Positions 1-12,579 of a DNA stretch of 64,000 nucleotides are shown here, in pieces; positions within the stretch are counted from its first letter, which is position 1, and each line of letters begins with the position of its first letter. Below the pieces are notes generated by a model. The model was given only the letters and a program-made list of their open reading frames with translations. It did no database searches and was not told the origin of the DNA. The stretch comes from Tetrastigma voinierianum (lineage: Eukaryota; Streptophyta; Magnoliopsida; Vitales; Vitaceae). A program made the translations under genes and the position numbers. Where the stretch lies: NCBI GenBank assembly GCA_016808115.1, contig JAEQBH010002959.1, positions 1 to 64,000 of the forward strand. The letters are read 5' to 3'.

Positions 1-1931
1 AGCACGTAAAATTCGTGAATTTTCTCGAGACAATGAGGTCGACACGGGGCCGAGGCATCGCTGCCGTGTCGTGAACCGATTTCGATGCCACGAAGTCACA
101 TATAGCATGTACTCATGTACCATATGGTACGAAGAGTAGAATGATGAAAATCGACGGGCCGAGGATAAATACGAAAAATCAAATCGAGAAACGAGTAGAT
201 TACACGTGCATTATGGAATTCCTGATTTTTAATACCATGGCTTCTCAAAATAGCACACGGTCGGCTTCCTCCCCAATTACAAGAGACCAAAAAACGTGAT
301 TTCCATTGAGGATGCAAATGAGCTGTCGGGTAGAATGCTTAGAGAGAGAAACTTCAAAATACGGCAACTGACTGGTCGGGCGTCTGAGCAAGAAGGGGTG
401 TTCTACGAGCAAAGACGCGCTGTGACCCCTGATGGCAGTTTTTAGACAACCCAAGAGGTATTTTGTCCCTACTTGGGTTTTTACTCCCATTTAAGTGTTT
501 TTTTGATGTTTTGCTAGTTTGAGGTCGTGAGGGTTAGCCAGACGGTCCCAAAACATGGGATCGAATCATGGAATTTTCGGGATTGTCACTGTGGACGCCC
601 GTAACTCGAAGTGGGCTGTTTGTGTGAAATTGTCATTAAATGCACACTGAGATGATAAAGGCTCTGAATGGGGTCAGAGGATCTCGTCTCCAAATATGGG
701 ACCGAATTGATGCAAGATCTTTCTCAGGCCAAGGTGCAAACTGTAGTCGCTTTCTACGGTTATTGTGTGGTTTGTTTAATTTGTATATTAAATGTTTGCT
801 TGGTATGCTTGGGGCCTGAATGGTCGTGGAATCATGGGTTCACTATGAAGAGCTTTAGATTTTCCCAGAATAAGAACGAGGGTTTCACTATTCTAATGTT
901 CTAAAATATATATTGTGGAAAGTATTGTTACGAGTGATTTAAAATTAAATTACTGTAGCGATCATTAGCCCAAGTGAGCTAATTTTGATGCATTTAAAGT
1001 TTTATGTAAAATATATTCATGTATATATATTTTTGCATGTGATTTAGACTGAATTGGAATCGGGAGATACATGCATTCCATAATCGAACATCCTAGAATA
1101 TAGGAATGAGCGCATGACGAGTCTAGAGAAACAAGGCCCTAGGGTAGTTCTAAATGTAAATTATCTGAGGTGTCCAAACTAAATATATCAACCGCCTGAG
1201 CTACTACTGATATTTATTCATCTGAGGGTAGTCCACAAACTAAAGAATATATCAACCGTCTGAGCGGCCCAGCTGATATTTATTCACCTGAGGGTACCAC
1301 AAACAATTAATATATCAATCGCCTGAGCTACTCAATCGATATATATTCATCTAGGTTGCCCACTAATACCACATACGTGTTTAGCGGTGAGAGAGCTCCA
1401 GAGGGCTCGATCCGGCTGGTCACGAGACATTCAAGTAGGATCATGCATTTGCTCGAATGCTCGCTTTAAATCGGGAACATCGTGACCGGCACTTGGGGGT
1501 GGTGAGTAGCCCCACTAGTAGCGATTCCCTCCTACCGAGCTTCTTTAGCTCACCCCGTCGTGATCCCCTGCATATGAGCGTATGGTGAGACTCAAGCCAT
1601 TCGAGGTCAGACAGAAGAAAGCCTGGTTATGGGCTTTGATTTATACATGTATTAGAATTCTCTAATTTTAATGTATGTATCAGAGCAAGAGTAAAAACAT
1701 ATTAACTCTTTGAAACTATTGGATATATAGTTTGGGATATATTGTGTTGAGTACAAAGATGGGCCCAAGTGGCCGTATTGATATATATATCAAGATATAT
1801 TGTTGATCGGGGACAAGTTTATTGTAATATTCTCGCATAGCTGAGCACTCCCCGCCTCGATTTTCTAGCAGCCCGCAACCCGACCCTCCACTGTATTCCT
1901 CTGTGTCGACTAACAACGGACCCCCTAAGTT

Positions 1932-1934
<3 letters not shown>
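1..1934 (+). mobile_element. LTR copy A of the F-type superfamily, 5' end cut by the window
   Basis: This stretch is collinear with the LTR of element F (43,143 onward), from about F position 43,288. Shared landmarks are the CATGTACTCATGTACC block near 105, the AACATGGGATCGAAT block near 553, a roughly 60-base tandem repeat at 1,160-1,370, the TACATGTATTAGAATTC block near 1,644 and CAACGGACCCC near 1,912. It ends at a TA array just before the GGGCGTC motif that follows in F. No primer site, polypurine tract or coding region adjoins it, so it is a solo LTR or fragment. Short open frames inside it are chance. Confidence 0.75.
1160..1370 (+). repeat. About 60-bp tandem repeat inside LTR copy A
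   Basis: Three to four imperfect copies of a unit containing GAGGGTAGTCCACAAACTAA, then ATATCAACCG, a CTGAGCGGCC-like core and TGATATTTATTC. The same array sits at the same place in L (39,772-40,070), F 5' LTR (44,296-44,550), F 3' LTR (62,046-62,220) and, inverted, in K (about 22,010-22,210). It is a fixed part of this LTR subfamily, with small copy-number differences. Confidence 0.75.
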
Positions 1935-1971
<37 letters not shown>

Positions 1972-2298
1972 TCTATATATATAAATATGTATATATTCAT
2001 ATATATAAATCTATATATAGATATCTATATATGTAAATCTATATATAGATGTATATAGATATATCTATATATAGATATTTATATATATATATTTATATAT
2101 ATTTATATATATATATATAGATATCTATATATAGATTTATATATCTATATATATCTATATCTATTTAGATCTATATATATAGATATGTATATATAGATAT
2201 CTATATATAGATATATACATATTTATATATAGATAATTATATATAGATAATCATATAGATAACTATATAGATATATTTATATATAGATAACTATATAG

Positions 2299-2351
<53 letters not shown>

Positions 2352-2445
2352 TATATATATCTATATATCTATTTATAGATATACCTATATATACATATCT
2401 ATATAGATATCTATATATATATATATATATATTTATCGCCCAAAA
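1935..2445. repeat. TA/GATA low-complexity array 1
   Basis: Almost pure TA dinucleotides interspersed with GATATC and TATAGATATC units, about 510 bases. It separates the inner end of plus-strand LTR A from the corresponding end of minus-strand LTR B, so the flanks form a head-to-head inverted repeat. Tyr-Ile-rich open frames here are translation artefacts. Confidence 0.95.
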
Positions 2446-4689
2446 CCGTATCTGGCTGACTAATTCAACTCCGCTTAATATTTTCAATTGCTCTGGTGAC
2501 CCGACATTTTTTCACGAAAATCTAAGTAGTCTCCCTTTTGTACGGGGAGCTCTACCCAAATACATAACCTGCAAATACCTGTCCCAAACAGTCCAATATA
2601 TTCACAATATGAATAAGACGGCCATCAGCTCCATAAACAAATACTCATAAAATCAATTATCATAACTATTTTCCAATTATTCTCAATAATTCAATAGTTG
2701 ATTGCACTTTTATATTGAAACACAAACATATATTAAAATCTACAATTCTAATACATGTTAGTGTCCAAACCATCAGTTTCACAAACCGTTTCTTCTAAAA
2801 TCAACTCAAACGAGCCGCCTCCTCGAGCGCCTCTCGCATCTCTAAAAATAAAGGCCCCACGACGGCCAGCTAAAGCTCGCAGAGAATCGGCCTGCTGGCT
2901 ACTTCACCACCTAAGTGCAAAGGTAATGTCTAAAGTAAACACACACTCAAGTAAATACATGATCTCTACTCTTGAATGCTCATATTGATCACCCCATGCC
3001 ACGAGTCCTCACCACTCACTCACACTTGCCTAAGCCATGTATGAGAAAATAACTATTTCAAACAAACTTTTGTTCTTGAAAGTATACTACCGAAATATTC
3101 TGGTGAAAGGGACTACTCCTTCTCGAGGTGAATTGGTCATGAAGCTCAAAGTCGTGCTCATGGGTCCCTATCCGAAATGACCATTGCCCATCTCCCAACC
3201 CAATTCCTCCCGAATATCATCCTTTGAAATTCCTTTCAGAACCATATCCGCTTTTATAAAATACCCTAGTCATGCACTCACACCTAACTCTAGGGTTACT
3301 CACATATGAAAATGCATTATGCCATTTCAAAATCATTTACACAATATGTCAATATGCATATTTTCAATCAACTATAATTACACTCATTTAATTCTTAACA
3401 CATCACTATCACCCAATGTAGCTCACTGGAAAGCAACTCATAATCATTTCCAATGGCTTATAACACACTCTATCTCCATGTAATTGTGTCATTGAACTAA
3501 CACATTAAATAATGTCTTAACCTATCTAGTTCCACACATATCAAGCCATTCGTTTCATACAATTTCAAGCACACAACACATGGACAATTCCTATCCATTT
3601 CACACAAACCCGGGACTATTTTTACAAATTCCAAAACAGCAAAGTGGTCATTCACTGCAGCCCATTCCTACATTCTGCTTCCTCTTGATGGAACCGATTT
3701 CCATTCCCAATCTCGGTCTCCCTAATCACCAAAGCATAATTTATTCCAATAAATTATCACAAACACCTCAATTCGCCCAACAGGGGAAGTGGGTCATTCC
3801 ACAGCAAATTTGACTATCCTACATCTGGCCCACTCAAGAAACCGATTTCCATAGCTATTCTGTCTCATGATACCAACATAGAATTTATTCCATAAATTAC
3901 CACATAACACCCCAATTCCGCCCCCAATGCCTACGACCACCCAAGAATGTCTAAAAATTTTTCACACCCTATTCCATGTTTTCTGGGGACCGATCAAACA
4001 CCCATTCTGGTGATTTTCTCACATCAAGCATGCATTTAAAGCACTTTGGTGAAATAAAACACCCAAACAGCCCTAATCAAGGCCACTATGGGGAAAATCC
4101 CCAAGAAATTCTAACAATTCGTCCCATGTTTCGGGACCGATCAAACGTCTCACGGCCTCAAACCAACCGAAAAACATCGAAAACCCTTAAAATGGGAATA
4201 AAACGCAGGTGAGAGAAAATCCACCCTGAATGCCAAAACTGCAGAAACCTCGGGTCCACGCTCGCCGGGGCTCCGCAGAGAACGTTTCCTTCTCGGCTCC
4301 GCCAAAATCCAACTATTGATTCGTATTTCTAGAGAGAAGTCGACTCTAGAATCACCATTTTGCCTTCTCACTCCTACCGCATCTCCAATTGGAATTTCAC
4401 GTTTGGCTTTGGTGTTTAAGTGAGAAGAAAGACTATTCTCTCAAAATTACAAGTCATTCCTTTAATCCAATTAATTCACTTCTTTACTGGGATTGATATT
4501 CTGACTACTCTACTGGTCCATTTTCATCATTTCTCTACTCATACCACTGCATGGTACATGAGTACTTGTTATATGCTTTCGTCGCATCAAACGATTTACT
4601 ACACTTAAATGCGGAGCGCCAAAACGCGGCCGACCCGACTGCTTCGTAAAATTACGAAATTTACGCGCGACCAGATTACGAGACGAACT
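2446..4689 (-). mobile_element. LTR copy B, short (E-type) subfamily, minus orientation
   Basis: Collinear with the bounded solo LTR E (40,881-43,131). It begins CGCCCAAAACCG, matching E just inside its TGACGCCCC end. It continues through GAGCTCTACCCAAATACA (about 2,548), the AAACACAAACATATATTAA block, the GAGGTGAATTGGT block (about 3,127), AAAATGCATTATGCC (about 3,308) and TCAAACGTCTCACGGCCTC (about 4,141). It stops at ACCAGATTACGAGACGA, so roughly the last 120 bases of E are missing where copy C begins. No coding region. Confidence 0.75.
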
Positions 4690-5899
4690 CCGGGGTCCGT
4701 TGACTACCCGTCAACTCGCGGAATATTAAGTGGAGGCCTGGGCATTCACGCCACCGAAAACTCCAAGCAGAAGCCTTTGTACTGGGAGCTCCCACCCAAA
4801 TACACCGCATATCCCGGGTCCCAAACAATCCAATATATGCACAAAATCCCAACATGAGTAAAAATGCTCTCGGCTCATAAACTAATACTCATAAGATCAA
4901 TTATCATAACTATTCTTCAATTATCTCCCAATAATTCAATAGTTGATTTGCACTTTTTTTATATAAACACAAACATATATTAAAATCTACAATTCTAATA
5001 CATGTTATGTCCAAAACCATCAAGCCACAAACCTGCTTCTTCAAAATCAACCTCAAAATGAGTTGTCTCCTCGAGCGCCTTGTACCCGAAAATAAAGGGG
5101 GTCCTGACGACTGCCTAGCCAGCTCGCAGGAGAATCGCCCTAAGTGGGCTACTCACCACCTATGTACAGCATGCTCAAATAAACACACACTCAAGTAAAT
5201 ACACATCCCCATCTGAATGTCCACATGATCACCCCATGTCACGAGTCCTCACCACTCACTCACACTAGCCTAAGCCATGTGGCGAGAAAATAATCATTTT
5301 CAAAACAAAACTTTTGTTCTTGAAAATATACTACCGAAATATTCTAAAATATGGACTACCTCCGAGGTGAATTGGTTGGTGAGCTTTCAAACAGCTCATG
5401 GTCCCTATCCGAATGATCCGGCTGCCCATCTCGCAACCCAATTTCTCCGAATATCATCCCGTGAAATCTTTCACAAACATATCCGTTTTACAAAATAGCC
5501 TTGTCATGCACTCACACCCACTCCTAAAGCTACCGAAAGTGCATATGAAAATGCATTATGCCATTTTCAAAATCATTTACACAATATGTCAATATGCATA
5601 TTTTCAATCAACTACAATTACACGATGTAATCTAACACATCAATCATCACCCAATCTAGCTCAATCGAGCAAATCATAATCTGCCTCCACGTATTTACAA
5701 ACAATAATTCAATTCCATATAATCAGGCTGTTTGTTAACCCTTTAGCATTAACTATTAATTCGACACCAACTTCCGACTAATTCCCTACACATACCAAGC
5801 CATTCAATTCACACAATTTAATTCCAAACACATGGACCTTTATGGCTATTTTCACACAGAAAACCCGGACTGCTTTTTAACAGTCCAAACCCAACAGGC
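4690..5899 (-). mobile_element. LTR copy C (E-type, minus), left part, split by element D
   Basis: Starts at ACTCCGGGGTCCGTTGACTA, the same point as E about 15 bases inside its end, and repeats the order seen in B and E: CTCCCACCCAAATACA, the ACATATATTAAAATCTACA block, GAATCGCC...GGCTACTCACCACC, GAGGTGAATTGGTTG, AAAATGCATTATGCC. It stops at 5,899, where the LTR of element D starts with TGACACACC. The matching continuation is at 16,770-17,030, so C was the insertion target of D. Confidence 0.75.
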
Positions 5900-7230
5900 T
5901 GACACACCACTCCCTTCCAAAGGCGGGAGCAGCCGCCACTCCACGGAATCCCCACTGCTAATTCTAACTAATTAGAAACCCCCCGTGAAGCCAAGCCTAT
6001 TGCTTGCTTAAACCTCCTATAAAAAAATTTTCTATTCTAAACTTATGATTTTATAAAATTTCTAAGAAAGATAACAAATCGTGATATAGGACATGTCCCA
6101 AACTCGTATACATCCAATTTACACTATATCCAAAATATGGCAACCAGCACACCAACACATTCTCACAAAACTACTCTATGTACATACATATGCTCCATTA
6201 TACAAGTTCAAAGTATTTCCTTACACAATATTCTTAATTTACAGCACTTGTGCAATGTCAGAACAAATCCTATTATGCTCCAAATACTTACGCACTTGTA
6301 CCGAAAATAGTTTTAACACAAAATAATGAGCTAAACGAGCCTGGAGTGTATGCTTTATAAAAGGTTTTGTTTTTTCCGTAAAACATCTCAAAAAATGTAA
6401 AACCTTTACAACATTTCCGTAAGTTTTTCTTTCGCTTTTCTCAGTTTCGTAAAACTTTTCTTAGCTTGCTTGCTTTTTTGTACTTGCTTGCTTTTAAAAG
6501 TTTGTTTTTAATACTTGCTTGCTTGTTTTGTTTGGTTTTTCTTTTAAAAAGCTTATAAAACTCTCATTTCTTGCTTGCTTATTTATAAACTTTCAAAACT
6601 TCTCTTACTTGCTGCTTTTTATCTTGCTTGAAAAGTTTCTAAAACCTTTCACAAACTTTGCTTTAAAAGCCAAACTTTTCTATAAAAATCGGAGCCCGGC
6701 TCAACCGCATTCTTGAAAATAAACAGAGCCCGTCAACCGCTTGCTTTAAAATCCCACGCGGAGTTTAGCTCAACCGATCGCTTTGAAATCTAAACGGAGC
6801 TTGACTCCAACCGCCATTTAAAACTCTCCTAGTCTGGCGATCGGGAACCAATGGTTGATTTTCAAACCGTATATTATGCTTATAAACATCAACCACTGGA
6901 GGCCTATTTTTGCTTCACTGTAGTCTCTAGTGAACACCTTAAGCCCTGGGCGACCAGGCCGGTGGGAAGGACCCGGGGTCCCGCATCACCTTTTTTCCCA
7001 AGTGAATATGGTGGAATTCGATCTCGCATCATCATAATTTAGTTAGAGCTCATAACCTTAGATAATTCCTCTGCACGTGTCACTCGCCTTAAACATGATG
7101 TATGTCCCAAGTTTGCCGACCGTGCAAAACTAAAAATGCATGTATGAGATCCTAACACCACCGCACGCATTTTAATACCGACCTGCCACAAATTGTGAAG
7201 GCCTGTTTTTCACAACATTCGGTTCATTGC

Positions 7231-7438
7231 TTTTGAAAATGGTTTTGCCAATTTAAAACCATTTGTTTGTTTGTTTGAAAATGGTTTAATTATTCAAAAC
7301 CATTTACTTACTCGCTTGGCCGAAGATGGTTTACAATTTAGAAACCATTTACTTATTTTCAAAATGGTTTAACTCAAACCATTTGGTTGCTTTCTAATTC
7401 ATTGCTTGCTTCTGAAATGGTTTGAACTGTAAAACCAT
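7231..7438. repeat. Palindrome array in element D 3' LTR
   Basis: About five successive units in which GAAAATGGTTT is followed 10-20 bases later by its complement AAACCATTT, separated by TTGC or TTTG runs. Each unit could fold into a hairpin. The same array occupies 15,011-15,222 in the other LTR, so it predates insertion. Confidence 0.75.
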
Positions 7439-7462
7439 GAAAATACTAGTGCAAAACAGTTT

Positions 7463-7489
7463 ATAATAATAATAATAATAATAATAATG
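7463..7489. repeat. (AAT)n microsatellite in element D 3' LTR
   Basis: Nine AAT/ATA units just downstream of the palindrome array. A nearly equal run is found at 15,253-15,279 in the sister LTR. Confidence 0.9.
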
Positions 7490-7936
7490 GCACTGTATTG
7501 GAAAATGAGTTTAGAACACTCACACCTCTTTAGCCATTAACTCGGTTAATACTCCACACCCTATCTCGCCTCGCAGCCTGCCACACTCGATGTGGTTAGA
7601 TCACACACGGCCAAGACAATCCAATTTGCACACTCTGATGCTACAATTGCACTTTAAAATATGTGGCCCCAAATGCCATTCCACGTGCATATGGCTAGAT
7701 TCTGGGACAGCCGACTTTCCATATATTTAAAAACAATCTAAAACATTTCCGGGGTGTACCTCTGGTCCCAGACTGCCCGAATAAAATCAAATTTTAACTA
7801 AAACTCAAGCTGGAACAATTCTGAATTCAGCCCGGACTGGCCCTAAAATAGTCCTAAAATTTCCTGTGAATTTTTAAAATTCTCAAACCCGCCTAAAATT
7901 TTGTAGATCGACTCTATACTTAAGAATATTCCAAGC

Positions 7937-7948
7937 CATTATATAGCC
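7937..7948 (-). promoter_or_regulatory. Candidate TATA box of the element D LTR promoter
   Basis: CATTATATAGCC, read on the element's sense strand as GGCTATATAATG, is a good TATA match kept in both LTRs (also 15,731-15,742). It would put U3 at about 1.05 kb and leave a long R-U5. A second conserved TA-rich site (GGATATATA on the minus strand, near 8,815 and 16,613) is an alternative. No transcript evidence. Confidence 0.35.
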
Positions 7949-8985
7949 TTTTGCATCGAAATAATACAAGTGGAAAATTTCCCACCTCTTCAAGTTTGAC
8001 AAAAGCCAGATTTTGAAAACCACGCTGAAGCCTCACGCAGAGAGCAACCCAACTTAAGTCCAGTGTTCCACCATCATGACTAGATCCAGTAAAACAACTC
8101 TGCCAGATATTTTACCTCACCTTCAGTGAAATCTCGTGTTTTTGGTACTCACGCAGGCCTCGCCAGAGCACTTTCCTTGTTTATCCCGATGAACCGACTG
8201 GGCTGATTTTGTAATCCGAGAAATAAATCCAAGAGAAGAAAATTTTAAAAAATTTCCATTCGTGACCGACGCCGCCGGTTTGATTTACTTTCTTTGTTTT
8301 TGTCTTTTTTTTTTTTTTATTCTTTATGGGACCTACATATCCTTTTCTTTCTTTTCGCCTTTGTCCGGTTTCAACCCTAAACAATTTATTTTGTCCTTGC
8401 TTCAATTTTCTTTATCCTAATTTCAATATTTTAACTATTTGGTCATTTTTCTAATTTTTCTTCAAAATCCTCAAGTTTCTAAGCCTCAATTTTAAACCCG
8501 TCGCCTGTAAATTCAGAAATATTCCCACTCGGTCTCCCGAATTTAACGAAACTTTCCTAGGTTACCAGATCTCGCGAGATCTAACTTCTAACTACAAGCA
8601 AATCAAGCCATTATCCGAGATTCAGAGAATTTTCGAGACTTCCCCTCAAAAATTTCCGGCAATTCATTATTATTAATTTACTATTTGTAAACTTCCATTA
8701 ATTATACTTACTCCCCTCAACTTTCCCAATTGTAAATTTGTCCTCAAGCATTTAAATATTGCAAATCCAAACTTTTGAAATTCCTACTATGGCCCATCTC
8801 TAACTTAATTAGGCCTATATATCCTTGCAAACGACTATCAGGATTCTCGGGTTTAATACCACAAATTCCGGTTCCATAAACTCTCATTTCCTACTTTATT
8901 CCAAAATACTACAGGACACTTGGTACTCTTATACACCCCTACAAGATCATGTAATCGTAGACACTCTCCTGGATTCGGTGTTACA

Positions 8986-9003
8986 AAATCCTCCCTCCTA
9001 GAA
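8986..9003 (-). other. Element D polypurine tract
   Basis: On the minus strand the bases abutting the 3' LTR read TTCTAGGAGGGAGGATTT directly before TGTAACACC. This is the canonical plus-strand primer of plant Ty3/gypsy elements. Just upstream (9,003-9,020) is the palindrome CATTTCGGGACGAAATG, also seen before the tract of element F. It fixes strand and LTR boundary. Confidence 0.85.
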
Positions 9004-9059
9004 CATTTCGTCCCGAAATGAAAAACTAAACTCCAAACAAAAAGGAAGGAACATACCTA

Positions 9060-10330
9060 TCCCAAAAAATAATCGAGGGTACCGGGATGATGCGATCTCG
9101 GGCCTCCGGCTCCCAAGTAGCCGCTCCTCTCATGATTCTTCCATAGTACTCTAACTAATGGATAGTTTTGCTTCTCAACACCTCTGCCTCGATCTACAAT
9201 CCGCACCTGTCTCTTCATAAGTCAAATTCTTTTAACTCCAGACTGGCCGCTTCTCTCAATACATGCGGGAAGGATCCGGATATATTTCTCAACATCGACA
9301 GCATGGAATGTATCGCCAATCTCGACAACTCCGGGGGTAATCTCAATTTGCCTACCGGGGTCCCACTCACACGATCTCATAAGGTCCAATATACCTCACT
9401 AAGCTTGCCTCGCTTTCCAAATCTCAACACACCTTTCCAAGGTGAAATCTCCAAAAGACTCGTCACCTATCTCGACCAGAAAAGTTCACGACTTCGCTGT
9501 CCGTATAACTTTCTTCGTCTATCTTTTGCTATCTTCAAGTTATCACGAACAACTTTCACTTTCTCTGAAGTGATCTGTACTAGTTCAGGGCCTACTAGTC
9601 TTCTCTTACCAACCTCATCCCAGCACAGTGGAGTTCTACATTTCCTACCATACAACGCCTCAAATGGAGCCATATCTATTCGGCTTGATAAATATTGTTG
9701 TAGGCAAACCCATTAGTGCTATGAGTATCCAAACTTCCTCAATCAAAGACACAAGCTCTCAAGATATCCTCTAACGTCTCAACAGCCTCCGACCGACCAT
9801 CCGTCCTGGGAGGATGAAATGTCATGGCCGAAATGTAGGCGAGTACCTAACGCCGCTTGCAACCAGCCAAAACCTAGATGTGAACCCTGGTCTCGACCAA
9901 ACTATCGAAACCGAACCCCGAAGTCTTCACTATCTCGGCCCACATACAATCAAATAACTTTTCCAATGAATCCCATTAACTCGGTAGAAAATGACGATTC
10001 ATTAATCGATCAACTATCACCCATATAACATCATGTTTTCTCTCGAGTCCGCAAAGACCAGAACAAAACCATAGTAATCTTCTTTTCCCATTTCCACACC
10101 GAATAGGAGTAATCAGATCTTCCCGGCGGCCTCGATGCTCGCCTTCAATCTCGCTGACGTTAGGGCACTCCAAACGAAATCCTGCGAATTCCTTCTTCAT
10201 CCCATTCCACCGTAATGTTCTTTCAAAGTTCTGATACATCTTGGTACTACCTGGATGCATAGCATACGCAGATGAATGTGCTTCTTCCATAATGTCTCTC
10301 TTCAGTCCACCATATTCTAGCACACACATT
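9060..10330 (-). pseudogene. Element D integrase with chromodomain-like tail, broken
   Basis: The integrase inserts element cDNA into chromatin. Minus-strand pieces in order are an HHCC zinc-binding region (10,150-10,330, with HPGSTKMYQN), a core piece ending VIWVIVDRL (about 10,000), the segment TDGRSEAVETLEDILRACV holding the catalytic Glu (about 9,745-9,805), the GPF/Y-type segment MAPFEALYGRKCRTPLCWDE (about 9,610-9,673), and a tail with NLTYEE and LVRVLWKNH (about 9,130-9,240) as in Tekay chromodomain proteins. Frames change between pieces and the first catalytic Asp is not evident. The plus-strand open frame at 9,168-9,716 is its antisense shadow. Not functional as read. Confidence 0.8.
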
Positions 10331-10349
10331 CTTGGTCTTTCACTATCAT

Positions 10350-11720
10350 GTCATCATCTCTAATCCGAAATTCCGCTTTCTTCCTTTTTCTATCTCTTTC
10401 CTTGCTTAATCATTTAGGATTCAAAGGACTGCTGCTAGAATCGTCCACTAAGAGAGGTCTAAACATGAAATGTGGCTAACAAGGCCCCGAATCCTCGCCT
10501 CCAATATCACCCTCTAAAGTTCTTAGATCCACCAACAAGTGGAAGATAACCCGACCTCATATAAGACAAAGAACTCTCTGTCGCTCATAATTAGCGCATC
10601 CTACGACATTAGCTTTTCCCCGACGGTACTCACAAGACAGAGTCCTTAATCAACCTGCCATCTTCTTGCCCCATGTTTAACTCTTCTCGGGTGAAAATAT
10701 ATCAAGACTCTTATGATCTCAGAAAGATCCCGTGTGGAAACATCTATAAGTAATGTTCCATATCTTCAAAGCAAACACTCCACCGCCGCAGTTTCCTAAG
10801 CCTGCGTGTGGTAATTTCTCCCATGCTTTCAACTGCCTAGAGGCATATGCAATCACCCTATCATTCCGCATCAAAACACAACCAAGTGCCTCACGGAAGC
10901 AACATCAATCGTAAACCACAAACCCATCTCTCCCATCAAGTAAAGCTAGAACCGAGTCAATCTACTCCAACTCCTAAACTCACAAGTGTGCATCCACCCA
11001 ATCATACTCGACATCTTTCCTTAGTCGCCAGCCTCGCGGGGCTAAGCATTCGAGAACCCCTCAACAAACTTCCCGTAATATCCCGCTAAACCAAGGAAGC
11101 TTCTAACCTCCGACACATTTCCTTTTCGCGCTTCCAATTTACTACGCTCTATTTTATGGGGATCCACACTACCCCTCAACAGATCACATGACCTAGGAAT
11201 GCCACCGGCTAAGCCAAACTGACACTTGCTCAACTGCATACAACCTGCCTTCCCTGTAATCAACAAAATCCTCGTGTGCTCAATGTTCCTCGAACTACTT
11301 GAATACACAAGGATATCATCGATAAAAACTATGACGAACCCATCCAAATACCTGGGAATACTCGGTTCATCAACCATGAACGCCGCATTAGGTTAAACCA
11401 AATGGCATCACCAAACCTCATAATGCCCGTAGCATGTCCCGACGTCACTGGCACCACTCTCCCGTACTCAACTCGATGATACCCCGACCTCAAGTCTATC
11501 TTGAGTATACTGAGACCCTCGAGTTGATCAACAACTCATCGATTCTGGGGAGTGGATATCGATCATGATGGTAACTTGAGCTCAATCGTCTCGAATCTAT
11601 ACACAACCGCAAACTCCCATATTTCTTTTTCACGAAGAGAACTCGGAGCTCCTTACGCAGATGGCGTTCCTGGCCTAATAAATCCTCACTGGTTCTTCTA
11701 ACCGAGCCTTAAGCTCCTTT
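10350..11720 (-). pseudogene. Element D reverse transcriptase and RNase H, broken
   Basis: On the minus strand a 111-residue open frame (11,042-11,377) carries the catalytic box FIDDILVYS and the thumb-region sequence VRSFLGLAGYYGKFVEGFS. An upstream out-of-frame piece near 11,490 resembles the DLRSGYHR finger motif. RNase H is shown by GCVLMRNDRVIAYASRQLK in one open frame at about 10,820-10,890. These normally form the central part of a Ty3/gypsy polyprotein that copies the RNA and removes its template. Stops and shifts interrupt it several times. Confidence 0.8.
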
Positions 11721-12579
11721 AACTCTCGCAGAGCTGTCCCAAGGAGGAACGAGCCTGGGCTCGGCCCCGAATCAAATCAACAGAATCCCACCTATCTTTC
11801 TCGAGTGCAACCCAAATATCATCCGAGAACACATCCGGGAACTCTACAACCGGAATTCAACTGACTAGAAGTCCCTCCTTTCCCGTTTCCACCATAAGCT
11901 AGATAACCCTGACAAACCCCACGCAAAGATTTTCTCTCAGGTCAGCACGGCGAGATCATGCGCAGAAGAATAACTCTCTACGTAATCCTTCAAACTTTAC
12001 CTCCAACTTCCCCGGGCTCGTCTAACTTTACTTCCTTCTATAACAACTAATGTACTCTATGGCGAGACAAATCTAATCCATACCAAGAACCACATCAAAG
12101 TTCCTATATCTAGTTACAAGATCCTACTGAACTCTTTACCAATCGAACTCTACTATCTCGACTACTCTCGTCTCAGTACGTATCTCCACCTTGAAGGGAA
12201 ACCTCATACGAATCCCTCTAATGGCCGGTCTCTATCCGAAGCGATCTAAGAAATGCTTTGATGCAAATGAATGCGAGCTCCCTGGTCCACTAATGGCGCA
12301 TCATGATCATGATAAATAATACCAGCGGACTACATCCGAGTCGATCCGTGATTCTTGTCATTGACAAAGATACTCAGCCCTGAAAAGTGGCCTCACAGAC
12401 CGGGCACTACTCCTGTTTACCACTCGCCACCTCACCGCGCACAGGTCGCCCCTCTCAAACCTCCTCCTCAAGACTTATGTATGCTCATCTCTCGTACCGG
12501 CAGCTAGACCGGCACGATGTTTCGCACCACCACCGAGGACACCCCTAATGAATGGCTTCGGCCACAAGTGGGAAACACC
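11721..12579 (-). pseudogene. Element D protease and linker region, badly broken
   Basis: Where a gag-pol protease is expected, the minus strand near 12,245-12,295 reads LVDQGA in one frame and SSHSFASKHF in another, resembling the DTGA-S-H-S-F active-site region with one frame change between them. The rest of this stretch shows scattered similarity but no long open frame. It lies between the gag zinc-knuckle region and reverse transcriptase, as expected. Confidence 0.55.

Larger units (their letters stand above)
5900..8985 (-). mobile_element. Element D 3' LTR (left copy)
   Basis: Bounded by TGACACACC on the left and GGTGTTACA on the right, so on the element's sense strand it runs TGTAACACC...GGTGTGTCA, a typical plant LTR. 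Internal landmarks shared in order with 13,673-16,750 are TTGC-rich repeats (about 6,430-6,660), a run of AAACCATTT palindromes (7,231-7,438), an (AAT)n microsatellite (7,463-7,489), CATTATATAGCC (7,937) and a T-rich block (about 8,280-8,320). The polypurine tract lies immediately to its right. No gene. Confidence 0.85.

Noticed and set aside
9168..9716. A 182-residue plus-strand open frame
   Set aside because: It is antisense to the element D integrase and chromodomain tail, whose motifs read on the minus strand.
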